A stretch of DNA of 64,000 bases. It comes from Pelagibacterium xiamenense. Lineage in GTDB: Bacteria; Pseudomonadota; Alphaproteobacteria; Rhizobiales; Devosiaceae. The DNA lies in NCBI RefSeq assembly GCF_021166475.1, contig NZ_JAJOYS010000002.1, forward strand, positions 186,001 through 250,000. The letters are read 5' to 3'. Below, piece by piece: positions 1-8,935 of this stretch. The position numbers and the translations under genes were made by a program. Under the pieces are notes generated by a model. It was not told the DNA's origin and did no database searches. It saw only the letters and a program-made list of their open reading frames with translations. Each line of letters starts with the position of its first letter. Position 1 is the stretch's first letter.

Positions 1-1068
1 GATGCGCTCGGGCTTGACCCCTACGATGCGCTGATGGAGCAATACGATCCGGGTAACCGCACGCGCGAGATCGATCCCGTTTTCCAGACGCTCAAGGACT
101 TCCTCGTCGATTTCGTCCCGCAAGCGCTCGCCGCCCAGGACGAGCGTCACGCCAAACGCCCCCTCAAGACCGTCACCGGCCCCTTCCCGATCGAACACCA
201 GCGCGAACTCGGCCTCTCGATGATGGCCGCGCTCGGCTTCGATTTCACCCACGGCCGCCTCGACGTCTCCCACCACCCGTTCTGCGGCGGCGTCCCGACC
301 GACGTGCGCATGACAACCCGGTACCGCACCGACGAGTTTCTCTCCGCGCTCATGGGGGTCCTGCACGAAACCGGCCACGCGCTCTACGAGCAGGGCCTGC
401 CCAAGCAGTGGGGACACCTGCCCTTGGGCAAGGCGCGCGGCATGGCCATTCACGAAAGCCAGTCGCTCTTTGTCGAATGTCAGCTCGCCCATGCGCCTGA
501 ATTCTGGGTCTGGGCCATGCCGCAGGTTTCAAAGCATCTGGGCGATGCGGCGCTCGGCGGCTGGGAGATCGAAGATGTCGTCGCCTCGGTCAACAGGATC
601 GACAAGGGCCTCATCCGCGTCGACGCCGACGAGGTCACCTACCCCCTCCACGTCATTTTGCGCTACGAGCTCGAACAGGCATTGATTGGCGGCGAACTCG
701 AAGTCGCCGGCATCCCCGAGGCCTGGGACGCCAAGATGATGGAATATCTGGGCCTTTCTACCCTCGACAATCCCGCCGACGGCCCCATGCAGGACGTCCA
801 CTGGCCCGTCGGCGCCTTCGGCTATTTCCCCTCTTATACCCTCGGCGCCATGATCGCCGCCCAGCAATGGGCCGCAATCGAAAGGGCTCACCCCGACGTT
901 CTTGACGAGATCGCCGAGGGCCGCTTCGACACGGTCAACGCCTGGCGCCGCCAAAACATCTGGCAAAACGCCTCCCGCTATTCCACCCCCGAGCTCCTCG
1001 AAAAAGCGACCGGAAGCCCCCTCGACCCGCAGATTTTCATCGCGCATCTGAAGCGGCGGTATCTCTAA
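1..1068 (+). CDS. Carboxypeptidase M32 (Taq type), 5'-truncated by window edge
   Basis: This is a zinc metallocarboxypeptidase of family M32, which removes C-terminal residues from peptides in the cytoplasm. The frame is open from base 1 and the first residues already match the family, so the gene begins outside the window. About 355 codons are visible of a usual ~500. The zinc site HETGH lies at bases 364-378, and the family's HES-Q-S segment, carrying the next glutamate ligand, follows about 30 residues later. The stop is at 1066-1068. The ATG at 34 is an internal methionine, not the start. A reductase gene follows 45 bp downstream on the same strand with its own ribosome-binding site. The assignment is firm from the zinc motif and the all-helical family sequence. 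Physiological substrates cannot be told from the sequence. Confidence 0.93.
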   Translation, partial: DALGLDPYDALMEQYDPGNRTREIDPVFQTLKDFLVDFVPQALAAQDERHAKRPLKTVTGPFPIEHQRELGLSMMAALGFDFTHGRLDVSHHPFCGGVPTDVRMTTRYRTDEFLSALMGVLHETGHALYEQGLPKQWGHLPLGKARGMAIHESQSLFVECQLAHAPEFWVWAMPQVSKHLGDAALGGWEIEDVVASVNRIDKGLIRVDADEVTYPLHVILRYELEQALIGGELEVAGIPEAWDAKMMEYLGLSTLDNPADGPMQDVHWPVGAFGYFPSYTLGAMIAAQQWAAIERAHPDVLDEIAEGRFDTVNAWRRQNIWQNASRYSTPELLEKATGSPLDPQIFIAHLKRRYL

Positions 1069-1113
1069 GAGCCCGTTATGAACCCCGGCGGCAACCCATA
1101 CCAAGGAGATGCC

Positions 1114-1677
1114 ATGCGCCCCCTACGCTATTCCATCAACATCACGCTGGACGGCTGCTGCGATCATAACGCGGCGGTTGCCGACGAAGAGCTGCACCGC
1201 CACGCGACGCAGAGCATCGCCGAGGCCGACGCCCTCCTCTTTGGCCGGGTCATCTACCAGATGATGGAGGAGGCATGGCGAGCACCGGCGCAAACCGGCG
1301 TTGCGCCCAAGTGGATGGACGGCTGGATGCTCCCCTTCGCCCGGACAATCGACGCGGCGAAGAAATACGTCGTGTCGGACACCCTCGAAAGCGTCGACTG
1401 GAACGCCGAGCTAATCCGCGGAAACGATCTGGAAGCGACCGTCAAAGCGCTCAAGAAGGAGCCGGGGAACGGGTTGTTCGCTGGCGGCGTCAAATTCCCG
1501 CTGGCCTTGGCGGAACTGGGGCTGATCGACGAATACGAATTCATCGTGCACCCCAGGCTCGCCGGCCACGGCCCGACCATATTCGCTGGGCTGACCAAAT
1601 ATATCGACCTGGAACCCGTAAGCCGGCATCAGTTCGCCTCGGGCGCGATGGTGTTGCGCTATGCGCCCGTGACGTAG
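1114..1677 (+). CDS. Dihydrofolate reductase family protein (RibD C-terminal domain)
   Basis: This 187-residue protein is built of one RibD-C/DHFR-like NADPH-binding domain. It starts with the typical short beta strand and S-x-x-x-S-x-D-G-like opening, has an L-F-G-R-x-x-Y segment near residue 38, and a G-G-x-x-F-x-x-x-L-x-x-x-x-L-I-D-E segment in the C-terminal half. Members reduce pterin-like or flavin-precursor substrates, but most of these stand-alone proteins have no proven substrate. The start at 1114 is chosen because AAGGAG at 1103-1108 is correctly spaced. An in-frame ATG at 1078 lacks such a site and would add 12 unconserved residues. It is co-directional with the M32 gene and could be read through from it. 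It is followed by the intergenic repeat element. Confidence 0.85.
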   Translation: MRPLRYSINITLDGCCDHNAAVADEELHRHATQSIAEADALLFGRVIYQMMEEAWRAPAQTGVAPKWMDGWMLPFARTIDAAKKYVVSDTLESVDWNAELIRGNDLEATVKALKKEPGNGLFAGGVKFPLALAELGLIDEYEFIVHPRLAGHGPTIFAGLTKYIDLEPVSRHQFASGAMVLRYAPVT

Positions 1678-1720
1678 CGACCGGGCGTCGAAGTCCGATT
1701 GAGTATCCGGCGAAAACCGA

Positions 1721-2090
1721 AACTTATCCCCGTCCCTGAAACGTCACCTATGATGCTTCCCACGGACCCGCTTTTATGGGCGCGAGCGCAACGAACGTTT
1801 GGGCGGGACCGGTCCGGGTCCGATGGGAGTCGTCCCAGCGGAGGCCCAAAGCGGACAGAGGCCGGACGGGGATTGATTTCCCCGTCGCACCGGGGAAACC
1901 CGGAGGGGCACCGAACGGTTTCCTTTTAACGGGAAACGGTTACGACAAACCCCAGCCCGGGACGCCGCCACAAGCCAAAAACCCCGGATGTATGCGGCGA
2001 GACGGGTCTCGCTATTTTATATTCAGTATGAGGCGCGTCTCGCCCCATACCGTCCACGTTATCTGACACCGGGGCTTAAAGGCCGCCGGA
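1721..2090. repeat. Dispersed intergenic repeat element, copy A
   Basis: This 370-bp non-coding block fills the gap between the convergent 3' ends of the DHFR-like gene and the YeaQ-like gene. It matches a second block at 15901-16229 that lies in the same kind of place. The 83 bases at 1762-1844 are identical to 15942-16024. They hold two inverted pairs: CGGACCCG (1763-1770) with CGGGTCCG (1815-1822), and TGGGA (1824-1828) with TCCCA (1833-1837). A variable middle part carries an 8-bp hairpin at 1865-1886 and a second near 1918-1940. The right part has long inverted arms (about 1991-2004 and 2036-2049) and ends in a conserved tail with a CCGGGGCTTAAAGG block. No credible gene is seen here. 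A structured 3'-UTR or bidirectional-terminator-like role is an inference. Confidence 0.85.
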
Positions 2091-2109
2091 GGCTTCCGCG
2101 CGCCGTGCC

Positions 2110-2361
2110 CTACCCCTTGATCAGCCGCAACAGCACCAGAAGGATCACCGCGCCGATCGTCGCATGCACCACCGCCGCCAGAAACCCCGTGCCCAGGCTC
2201 ACGCCAACGAACGGAAACAGCCACCCTGCGATTACCGCGCCGACTACGCCGACCACCATGTTCCCCACGAGCCCGAACCCGCCGCCATGCACCAGCTTCC
2301 CGGCAATCCAACCCGCGATCACGCCGACGATCAGAAAGATCAAAAGACTCTCAATGCCCAT
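2110..2361 (-). CDS. GlsB/YeaQ/YmgE family membrane protein
   Basis: This 83-residue, strongly hydrophobic protein has three predicted membrane segments and glycine-rich turns (G-x-x-A-G-W-I-A-G-K near residue 14; G-x-x-G-A-x-I-A-G-W near residue 40). That is the signature of the transglycosylase-associated YeaQ/GlsB family. These small inner-membrane proteins are stress- or stationary-phase-induced in several bacteria, and their molecular activity is unknown. AGAGG lies just before the ATG at 2361. It is a monocistronic gene on the minus strand whose 3' end abuts repeat copy A. The name is secure from length and pattern. Confidence 0.9.
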   Translation of the reverse strand: MGIESLLIFLIVGVIAGWIAGKLVHGGGFGLVGNMVVGVVGAVIAGWLFPFVGVSLGTGFLAAVVHATIGAVILLVLLRLIKG

Positions 2362-2543
2362 TTCGACCTCTTAATTCACTAATTCTGAACTAAATCCAGA
2401 CACACTACTCGATAGTCGAAGTAGTCGATTCGCCAAAAGTTACCAAAACCTTGCATACGAACTTGTCCGCATGCCCGAATTTGGCCATAGTCCCGCCGGC
2501 CGCCACCCGGCGGCTGTGAAGATCACAGGGGGACATTGAAGAT

Positions 2544-4985
2544 ATGCCGGCTCTTCCCGGGCGCAAGCAGACTCTGCGCCGGATTTCGACACTTGCTGCC
2601 TGCTCCACGGCAACCCTTGTATTGGTCGCTTGCGGCGGTGCGGGCGGTGGTGGGAGCGGGAGCGGCTTCACGGTCCCCGATCCTGTAAATCCCTTCTCTG
2701 ATTCCGCATCGAATGCGTGGGTAACGTCAAGCGACGCGACGAACTTCAATCCGATCGAAGCCGGCAATTGGTTCAATTCCGCGGCATATGCCTTCATCAA
2801 CAACGATGGAGGTTCGCCGACTGCAAGTGAGTTTTATGGCAACGCATTCGCTGACGGGCCTTACAACGGCAATGCATACAAAGTCGTGCGCCTCCACACC
2901 GCGCACGGCGCTGGTCTGTCTGGGGCAGGCCTCTATGTCGCCATCGTCGACGACGGCTTTCGCACCACACACGAGGTATTCAACGGGAAAATAGGCAGCG
3001 CCTATGGTGGCTCCGTGGTTATTGCAGACCACGGAACGCACGTCGCCTCACTCATCGGCGCCAATCCCAATACTTCCGACATGGTTGGCGTAGCTTACGG
3101 CGCCAACCTGCACCTGACCTCCACCGAATACACAGGCGTCGACCCTTCCGTTCTCGCCCTGGCCACCGCCGAGGCCGCAAGCCTCAACGCGGTAGCCCAG
3201 AACAATAGCTGGGGCTACACCGCGCCGGGCGGAGGCGAACTGCTCCTTCAGGACGTTCAGGAGTATATGTACGACAACAATATAAGCTCCGCCGCCACAG
3301 CGCTGACTGCGTTACTCGGCTCGTCAAACAGCAATTGGCAGGCTTACTTCGACGCGCTCGAAGACTTTCAGGATTCGGGCGTCATTGTATGGGCCCTCTC
3401 CAACGACAGCGCCCTGAACGATGCCGACGCGACGGCCGGTCTCGCCGTTCTCGAACCGGACCTGCAAGGCGCCTGGATAACCGTTGCAAACGGCCTGTTC
3501 GATCTCGACAGCAATCTAAACATCACCGACGCCGCCCTCATCTCTGCCCCTTGCGGACAAACGGCACAGTTCTGCCTCACCGCCAGCGGAACGACCTTCG
3601 CGGCGTCCGGCGATTCCGACACAAGCTACGAGGCGGGCACCGGCACCTCCTACGCCGCCCCCATCGTCACCGGCGCCGTGGCACTGATCGCCGAAGCCTT
3701 CCCCTCGCTCTCGCCCGAGGAATGGACAAAGCGCCTCCTCGCCTCGGCCTATAACGACTTCAACGAATTCACCGAGGACGGCATCACCGATTTCGGCAAT
3801 GGCGTTGAAAAATACTATTCCGAAACTTGGGGCCAGGGCGTCCTCGACCTTGAAGCGGCTCTCAGCCCCATCGGCTCCGTCTCGCTCATTAACGGCCGCG
3901 ACGTCCAGTCCGGCTCCCGTCACGCCCTCTCGAGTTCCCATCTCGACACCGGCGGCGCCTTCGGGGATAGCGTCACGCGCGCGCTTTCGGGCACCGACAT
4001 CGCCGTCTTCGACGCGCTCAACGGCGACTTCTATATCGACGGCAGCCTTCTCACCCGCGACACCACCGCCAGTACCGCTGATTCAGCGGCCATCCCGCGG
4101 CTGGGCACGGATGACGTCGATAAGCTCGACCTCGGCGCATGGGGCCTTGCCGCAGGCGATGAGATCGCCTTCGAGGATCTGGGCTATTCCTTCGGTTTCG
4201 CCGCCGTGGGCGGATCGGAATATCTCCAGGGTACGCTGGGGCTTTCGAGCGAGAACGTCGACAACGCCTCGGTCCTCTCGCTGGCCAACGACACCACCGC
4301 TGTCTACGGCCGCCTCGACATGGGCTTTGCCGATTTCGAGCATTACGGTTTCATCGGCACGCACGACAACGCGGAGAACGCCGCCCTTGCAGGCGTCGGC
4401 GGCGCCGTCGCGTTCGATTTCGACGCGCTCGAACTCACCATCGGCGCCGCGCAGATGTCCGAGCGGGGCGGCTATCTCGGCATGACCGCCTCCGAGGCCT
4501 TCACTGACACGCAAGAGACCGCCATCAGCGCCCTGTCCCTCGCCGCCTCCACGGGCCTCACAGAAAACTTCACGCTCTTTGGCGGCATAGAATACGGCGT
4601 CGCGTCCGGCACCGAGGGATCGGGCTACGTATCCGATCTTGCATCCGCCACCTTCTCGGGTTTCCAGGTGGGTGCGCAGGCGTCCAACCTCTGGCTTAAT
4701 GCGGATCGCCTCACCCTCACCGCCTCCCAACCGCTGCGCGTCGAAACAGGCACCATGAGCATGGAGGTCCCGGTCGGGCGCACGCCCGGCGGCGAGATCC
4801 TCTACGACACGGTCACCGCCGACCTCGCCCCCTCGGGCCGCCAGCTCGACCTCGGCGTCTCCTACGCCTTCGAGCCCAACCCCGACGGCATTTTCGAACT
4901 CGGCTTCGTCTACAGCCTCGACGCCGGCCACATCGCCGGCGAGGAAGCCGCCGCCATCGGCGCGACCTTCAAGCAGGCGTTCTGA
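2544..4985 (+). CDS. S8 subtilisin-family serine protease with C-terminal beta-barrel (autotransporter-like)
   Basis: This 813-residue exported protease has an N-terminal signal ending in a lipobox-like L-V-A-C (Cys30), followed by a glycine/serine-rich spacer. The subtilase domain spans about residues 95-445. The catalytic Asp is in A-I-V-D-D-G (Asp136 or 137), His163 is in D-H-G-T-H-V-A, the oxyanion Asn287 is in A-L-S-N-D, and Ser369 is in G-T-G-T-S-Y-A-A-P. Residues ~530-813 are rich in alternating hydrophobic strands and end in phenylalanine, as outer-membrane barrels do, so the protein looks like a self-translocating surface protease. A poly-G stretch precedes the ATG. It is flanked by a divergent yeaQ-like gene and a downstream ABC-F gene. 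A lipid-anchor signal on an autotransporter is unusual. Confidence 0.88.
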   Translation: MPALPGRKQTLRRISTLAACSTATLVLVACGGAGGGGSGSGFTVPDPVNPFSDSASNAWVTSSDATNFNPIEAGNWFNSAAYAFINNDGGSPTASEFYGNAFADGPYNGNAYKVVRLHTAHGAGLSGAGLYVAIVDDGFRTTHEVFNGKIGSAYGGSVVIADHGTHVASLIGANPNTSDMVGVAYGANLHLTSTEYTGVDPSVLALATAEAASLNAVAQNNSWGYTAPGGGELLLQDVQEYMYDNNISSAATALTALLGSSNSNWQAYFDALEDFQDSGVIVWALSNDSALNDADATAGLAVLEPDLQGAWITVANGLFDLDSNLNITDAALISAPCGQTAQFCLTASGTTFAASGDSDTSYEAGTGTSYAAPIVTGAVALIAEAFPSLSPEEWTKRLLASAYNDFNEFTEDGITDFGNGVEKYYSETWGQGVLDLEAALSPIGSVSLINGRDVQSGSRHALSSSHLDTGGAFGDSVTRALSGTDIAVFDALNGDFYIDGSLLTRDTTASTADSAAIPRLGTDDVDKLDLGAWGLAAGDEIAFEDLGYSFGFAAVGGSEYLQGTLGLSSENVDNASVLSLANDTTAVYGRLDMGFADFEHYGFIGTHDNAENAALAGVGGAVAFDFDALELTIGAAQMSERGGYLGMTASEAFTDTQETAISALSLAASTGLTENFTLFGGIEYGVASGTEGSGYVSDLASATFSGFQVGAQASNLWLNADRLTLTASQPLRVETGTMSMEVPVGRTPGGEILYDTVTADLAPSGRQLDLGVSYAFEPNPDGIFELGFVYSLDAGHIAGEEAAAIGATFKQAF

Positions 4986-5145
4986 GCCACCCGCCAGGGG
5001 CGGACCGCCGGCCCGCCCTTGACTTCCCCGCCTCCGTCCCTATCTTTTCGATCATCCGAAACGCAAACAGGATGTGTGCCGCACGCAATGGATTTCCACC
5101 CGACAGCAAGCCTCTTCCGCCCTGTCATCCGGGAAATCCGCACCC

Positions 5146-6726
5146 ATGCCTTCCATCACCGTTTCGAACCTCTCCTGGTCCACGCCTGACGGCCACACGC
5201 TTTTCGAAAATCTCGATCTCGCCTTCGCCCCCCAGCGCACCGGCCTCATCGGCCGCAACGGCGTTGGCAAATCGACGCTTCTGAGCCTGATCGCCGGGAC
5301 CCTCGCGCCTCAATCGGGCGCAATCGCCCGCGACGGCACGCTGGGTATACTGCGCCAGAGCGTTCGCCCCGAAGCGGGCGAAACCATCGCCTCGCTCTTC
5401 GGCACCACCGAGGCCCTTGCGCTCCTCGAACGCGCCGAAGCCGGCACAGCGAACACCGATGAACTCGCCACCGCCGACTGGACCCTCGAGGCACGCATGG
5501 CCGTCGCCCTCGATAAGCTCGGCCTTTCAGCCACACCGCAAACCCCGCTTTCGACACTCTCGGGCGGCCAACGCACCCGCGCCATGCTCGCCGCGCTCAT
5601 TTTCGCTGAGCCCGATTTCATTCTCCTCGACGAACCCACCAACAATCTCGACCGGGATGGTCGCGACGCCGTCATCGCCCTGCTCGCCGCCTGGCGCGGC
5701 GGCGCCGTCGTCATAAGCCACGACCGTGAACTGCTCGAAACGATGGACCAGATCGTCGAAATGACGACCCTCGGCGTCACCGTCTACGGCGGCAACTGGA
5801 CCCACTACCACGAACGCAAGGCGATCGAGTTGGCGTCAGCCCGGCACGACCTCGCCACCGCCGAACGCCGCATCGCCGAGGTGGACCGCAAGGTTCAGGA
5901 AACGCGCGAACGCAAAGCCCACAAGGACAGCACCGGAAGACGCAGGCGCGCCAAGGGCGATACGCCGAAAATCCTGCTCAACGCCATGCGCAACAAGGCC
6001 GAAAACACCAGTGGCGAAAATGCCCGCCTCGCCACCCGTCAGCGCGAAGACGCCGCCAAACAGGCCGCCGAGGCCCGCGAAAAGATCGAAGTCCTGGACC
6101 CTCTGGCCGTCGCGCTGCCCCCGGCCGACCTCCCCCGAGGCAAGACCGTTCTCCAGCTCGCCGCCGTCTCCGCGGGTTACGACCCGGACACGCCGGTCAT
6201 CCGCGATTTCTCCCTCGAAGTCACCGGCCCCGAGCGCATCGCCGTCACTGGCCCCAACGGCTCGGGCAAGACGACACTCCTCAAGCTGATCACCGGCGAC
6301 CTCGCGCCGTTCTCCGGCACCATCCGCGTTCCGGCAAGGCTCGCCCTCCTCGACCAGCAGGTCGCTCTTCTCGAGCGGACCCAAACCATCCGCGACAACT
6401 TTCGCCGCCTCAACCCGCAAAGCACCGAAAACGCCTGCCGCGCAGCCCTCGCCCGCTTCCGTTTCCGTGCCGACGCAGCACTCCGGACCGTCGACAGCCT
6501 TTCGGGCGGCCAGATGCTCCGCGCCGGCCTCGCCTGCACACTTGGCGGCCCAACCCCGCCACAGCTCCTCATCCTGGATGAGCCAACCAACCACCTCGAC
6601 CTCGACGCCATCGAGGCTATCGAAGCGGGGTTGAAGGCCTACGACGGCGCCCTCCTCGTCGTCAGCCACGATCGCCCCTTCCTTAAGGCCATCGGCATAG
6701 AACGGGAAATCACGCTCGGCGGATGA
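5146..6726 (+). CDS. ABC-F family ATP-binding cassette protein
   Basis: This soluble 526-residue protein has two ABC domains in tandem and no membrane segments, the hallmark of ABC-F translation factors, which act at the ribosomal E site. Walker A motifs are at about residues 36-44 (G-R-N-G-V-G-K-S-T) and 369-377 (G-P-N-G-S-G-K-T-T). LSGGQ signatures are near 138 and 452, and Walker B segments ending D-E-P-T-N-N-L-D and D-E-P-T-N-H-L-D lie near 160 and 475. A very basic linker (~240-300) joins the domains. The start is set at 5146, where homology begins; an upstream in-frame ATG (5074) would add 24 unconserved residues. Assignment to a subfamily (Uup, EttA, YheS or resistance type) is not possible by eye. 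It is convergent with the OmpA-family gene, only 3 bp away. Confidence 0.88.
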   Translation: MPSITVSNLSWSTPDGHTLFENLDLAFAPQRTGLIGRNGVGKSTLLSLIAGTLAPQSGAIARDGTLGILRQSVRPEAGETIASLFGTTEALALLERAEAGTANTDELATADWTLEARMAVALDKLGLSATPQTPLSTLSGGQRTRAMLAALIFAEPDFILLDEPTNNLDRDGRDAVIALLAAWRGGAVVISHDRELLETMDQIVEMTTLGVTVYGGNWTHYHERKAIELASARHDLATAERRIAEVDRKVQETRERKAHKDSTGRRRRAKGDTPKILLNAMRNKAENTSGENARLATRQREDAAKQAAEAREKIEVLDPLAVALPPADLPRGKTVLQLAAVSAGYDPDTPVIRDFSLEVTGPERIAVTGPNGSGKTTLLKLITGDLAPFSGTIRVPARLALLDQQVALLERTQTIRDNFRRLNPQSTENACRAALARFRFRADAALRTVDSLSGGQMLRAGLACTLGGPTPPQLLILDEPTNHLDLDAIEAIEAGLKAYDGALLVVSHDRPFLKAIGIEREITLGG

Positions 6727-6729
6727 TGC

Positions 6730-7701
6730 CTACCCCTCCGAATAAAGCTCCACGATCTCCACCCGCCGGTTCTGCGCCCGCCCCTCTTCGGTGCGATTGG
6801 TCGCGACCGGCGCCACCATGCCGGCGCCTGCGGGCGTCAGCCGCCCCGCCGCAACCCCGTATCCCGACACCACCGCGTCAACCACTGCCTGAGCCCGCCG
6901 CTGCGAAAGCCCCAGATTATAGTCGAACGCCCCGATGGAATCGGTATGCCCCACGATCACCACGTTCAGGCTCTCGTTCTCAGACAGAAGCCGTGCCAGT
7001 TCGGCAATCTGCGCATCGGACTCCGGCAGGAGATCGGCGGAATCGAAGTCGAAATAAATCCCGTAGATCGCGATACGTCCGTCCTGCGCAAACGCTTCCT
7101 CCATCGCTGAGGCTTCAACAAACCCGATCTGATCGGTATCCATTGCGTCGCTTTCGACGACCGTGACCGCCACATGCGGCACAACTGCCGTACCCGAACC
7201 GGTCTCGACCGCAAGCATCCCCACGTGAGCGCCCTTGGTTCGCGCAAAAAGGTAGATCGACTTGTCCCACGTCGTCGGCATCCCGATCCCGCCGCGCGCC
7301 GCATCCCAGAGCGCGGACATACCGCCGCGTTCGAGACAGTCCTCCCGCACGCAGAACACTACCGTTTCGAACCCGTTCCCTTCGAGCGCCTGCTGATAGT
7401 TGCGCATCACTTCAAGGGCCGACCGCCCCTCGGGACCTTCATACCGGATTGAGGTGACTTCCCCAGCAAGATCCACGGTCCAGCCCTCGGGCTCACGCTC
7501 TTGGCCAGCCGGCACAATCCGGTCCGGCAGCGCAATCTCGTCGTAAGCGCGCTGTTCGAAAGCGACGATCTGCGAACCCTGATAGCGCCCAACGAGCGGA
7601 TGGTCACCGCTACCCGCAATATCCTGCGCCAATGCACCTGCCGCCAAAAGCGAAACCAGACCCGAAAGAACGACCGCCTGGATGTACGGAATCATCGTCA
7701 T
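6730..7701 (-). CDS. OmpA-family outer-membrane/peptidoglycan-binding protein
   Basis: This 323-residue exported protein has a signal peptide ending A-L-A-Q near residue 26. A central domain of about 170 residues is of no recognised family and contains two cysteines (V-F-C-V-R-E-D-C-L) that may pair. The OmpA-C domain lies at about 210-320. It shows the Y-F-D-F-D-S segment, G-H-T-D-S-I-G at 251-257, L-S-Q-R-R-A, and the closing N-R-R-V-E-I. This domain binds diaminopimelate in peptidoglycan, so the protein probably tethers the outer membrane or a periplasmic complex to the wall. Its N-terminal part does not look like the eight-stranded OmpA barrel. It is convergent with the ABC-F gene, 3 bp away. 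Confidence 0.87.
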   Translation of the reverse strand: MTMIPYIQAVVLSGLVSLLAAGALAQDIAGSGDHPLVGRYQGSQIVAFEQRAYDEIALPDRIVPAGQEREPEGWTVDLAGEVTSIRYEGPEGRSALEVMRNYQQALEGNGFETVVFCVREDCLERGGMSALWDAARGGIGMPTTWDKSIYLFARTKGAHVGMLAVETGSGTAVVPHVAVTVVESDAMDTDQIGFVEASAMEEAFAQDGRIAIYGIYFDFDSADLLPESDAQIAELARLLSENESLNVVIVGHTDSIGAFDYNLGLSQRRAQAVVDAVVSGYGVAAGRLTPAGAGMVAPVATNRTEEGRAQNRRVEIVELYSEG

Positions 7702-7787
7702 CTCCCCTCGCCCTCACGCCGCTCCCCGGCGCAGCGCGATCCTATAACTCCACGGCAATTTTCGGCAACCCTGCGATGCACCGAAAC

Positions 7788-7821
7788 AAAAAACGCCCCG
7801 CCGGAACAAACCGACAGGGCG
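7788..7821 (-). terminator. Rho-independent terminator after dksA
   Basis: On the minus strand an 11-bp GC-rich stem (7811-7821 with 7794-7804, some G-T pairs) closes a 6-base loop and is followed by six T residues (7788-7793). It lies 28 bp past the dksA stop. Confidence 0.8.
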
Positions 7822-7849
7822 CGCAACTATTTTGGCTCGAGAGCAGGGA

Positions 7850-8269
7850 TCAGTCGTCCCGATAAACCTTCTCACGCCTCTCGTGCATTTCCTGCGCTTC
7901 GAGGCTCAGCGTCGCGATCGGCCGGGCATCGAGCCGTGCCAACCCGATAGGCTCGCCGGTCTCTTCGCAATAGCCGTAGCTGCCGTCGTCGATCCGCTTG
8001 ATCGCGGCATCGATCTTGGCGATCAGTTTGCGCTGGCGGTCGCGGGTACGCAGTTCCAAGGCCCGGTCGCTTTCCGAGGAGGCCCTGTCGGCCATATCCG
8101 GATGGTTCGTGCTCTCTTCCTGGAGATTTTCGAGGGTCTCGCGGCTTTCGCGAAGGATTTCGTCCTTCCAGGCCTCGAGCTTGTTGCGGAAATATTCGCG
8201 CTGGCGGGGGTTCATGAACTCCTCGTCCTCGGAAGGACGATAATCGTCAGCTAGGGCATCAACCGACAT
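7850..8269 (-). CDS. dksA: RNA polymerase-binding transcription factor DksA
   Basis: This 139-residue DksA binds in the RNA polymerase secondary channel and, with ppGpp, adjusts rRNA and amino-acid promoters. The coiled-coil tip carries D-M-A-D-R-A (Asp58 and Asp61), equivalent to the two essential aspartates of E. coli DksA. The L-E-L-R-T-R-D-R-x-R-K-L-I segment near 71-83 is strongly conserved. The zinc-finger region keeps only one cysteine (Cys101 in Y-G-Y-C-E-E-T-G-E-P-I); the other three zinc ligands are replaced. This is a known alphaproteobacterial form. The start at 8269 follows GGGAGTGAG. A longer reading would add 64 unconserved residues. It lies beside fliX, as in Caulobacter, and has its own terminator. 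Confidence 0.95.
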   Translation of the reverse strand: MSVDALADDYRPSEDEEFMNPRQREYFRNKLEAWKDEILRESRETLENLQEESTNHPDMADRASSESDRALELRTRDRQRKLIAKIDAAIKRIDDGSYGYCEETGEPIGLARLDARPIATLSLEAQEMHERREKVYRDD

Positions 8270-8461
8270 CGATAGACTCACTCCCGGTAAGACCATAGGT
8301 CGGCGCCTATATAAATTTATGCGCAATCCAGGGCAACCGGCTTTTCCGGATGAGCTTAATTTACTGGTGAAAGTCACGGAACTGTTACACTCGGACTTGA
8401 GCCAGGTCGCGCCGGATTGTAATGCGCCCGCCGACTTTTCCATGAGCCGACACCCACACAC

Positions 8462-8884
8462 CTAAAAAGACGGATACTTCCCCAGCTTCGCCAATTCCAC
8501 GCGTACCCTCAGCTCGATATCGGCCACCAGTTCGTCGAGCCCGGGCTCGGAATGCCTCTTGGCCTGTCCCAATAGCGCCATGGCCCGGTTGAGCTTGCCC
8601 TCGCTCACGCGCCCGGCCAGAAGGTCGGCGCGAATGTCCTCGAGTGCGTCGAGCAGGCTGTTGGCGCGCTTGATCGCCTTGCGCCGCCCCGTCGTCGCAT
8701 CGTCAACCGCCTGCAACGCCAGAAGGGCATCGATACCGCCCGCCGAATGCGGGGCCGAGGTCGGCGCCGCACGCTGGCCTGGCTGGTTCTCGTCGATCGT
8801 AAACCGTGCACCGGTATCCTGCCCCCGGTTCGTACCAGGCTTGCCGGGGCTCGAAACAATCCGTCCTGTCCCGTCGATCCGCAT
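8462..8884 (-). CDS. fliX: Flagellar assembly regulator FliX
   Basis: This 140-residue protein matches FliX: an N-terminal M-R-I-x-G-T-G-R-I start, a variable proline/glycine-rich middle, and a helical C-terminal half (G-I-D-A-L-L-A-L-Q, then R-R-x-x-x-K-R-A-x-x-L-L-D-x-L-E-D-I-R). In Caulobacter FliX links assembly of the basal body to the FlbD regulator. Here it is divergent from flgI across a 247-bp region that contains an exact CtrA-type box. The start at 8884 is chosen over an in-frame ATG at 8905 because the family begins at M-R-I-D-G. The flbD partner is not in this window. Confidence 0.85.
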   Translation of the reverse strand: MRIDGTGRIVSSPGKPGTNRGQDTGARFTIDENQPGQRAAPTSAPHSAGGIDALLALQAVDDATTGRRKAIKRANSLLDALEDIRADLLAGRVSEGKLNRAMALLGQAKRHSEPGLDELVADIELRVRVELAKLGKYPSF

Positions 8885-8935
8885 CCCATGCCCATCGGTT
8901 AACAAACTCTGACCGGCAGATTTTGCCCATGAACG

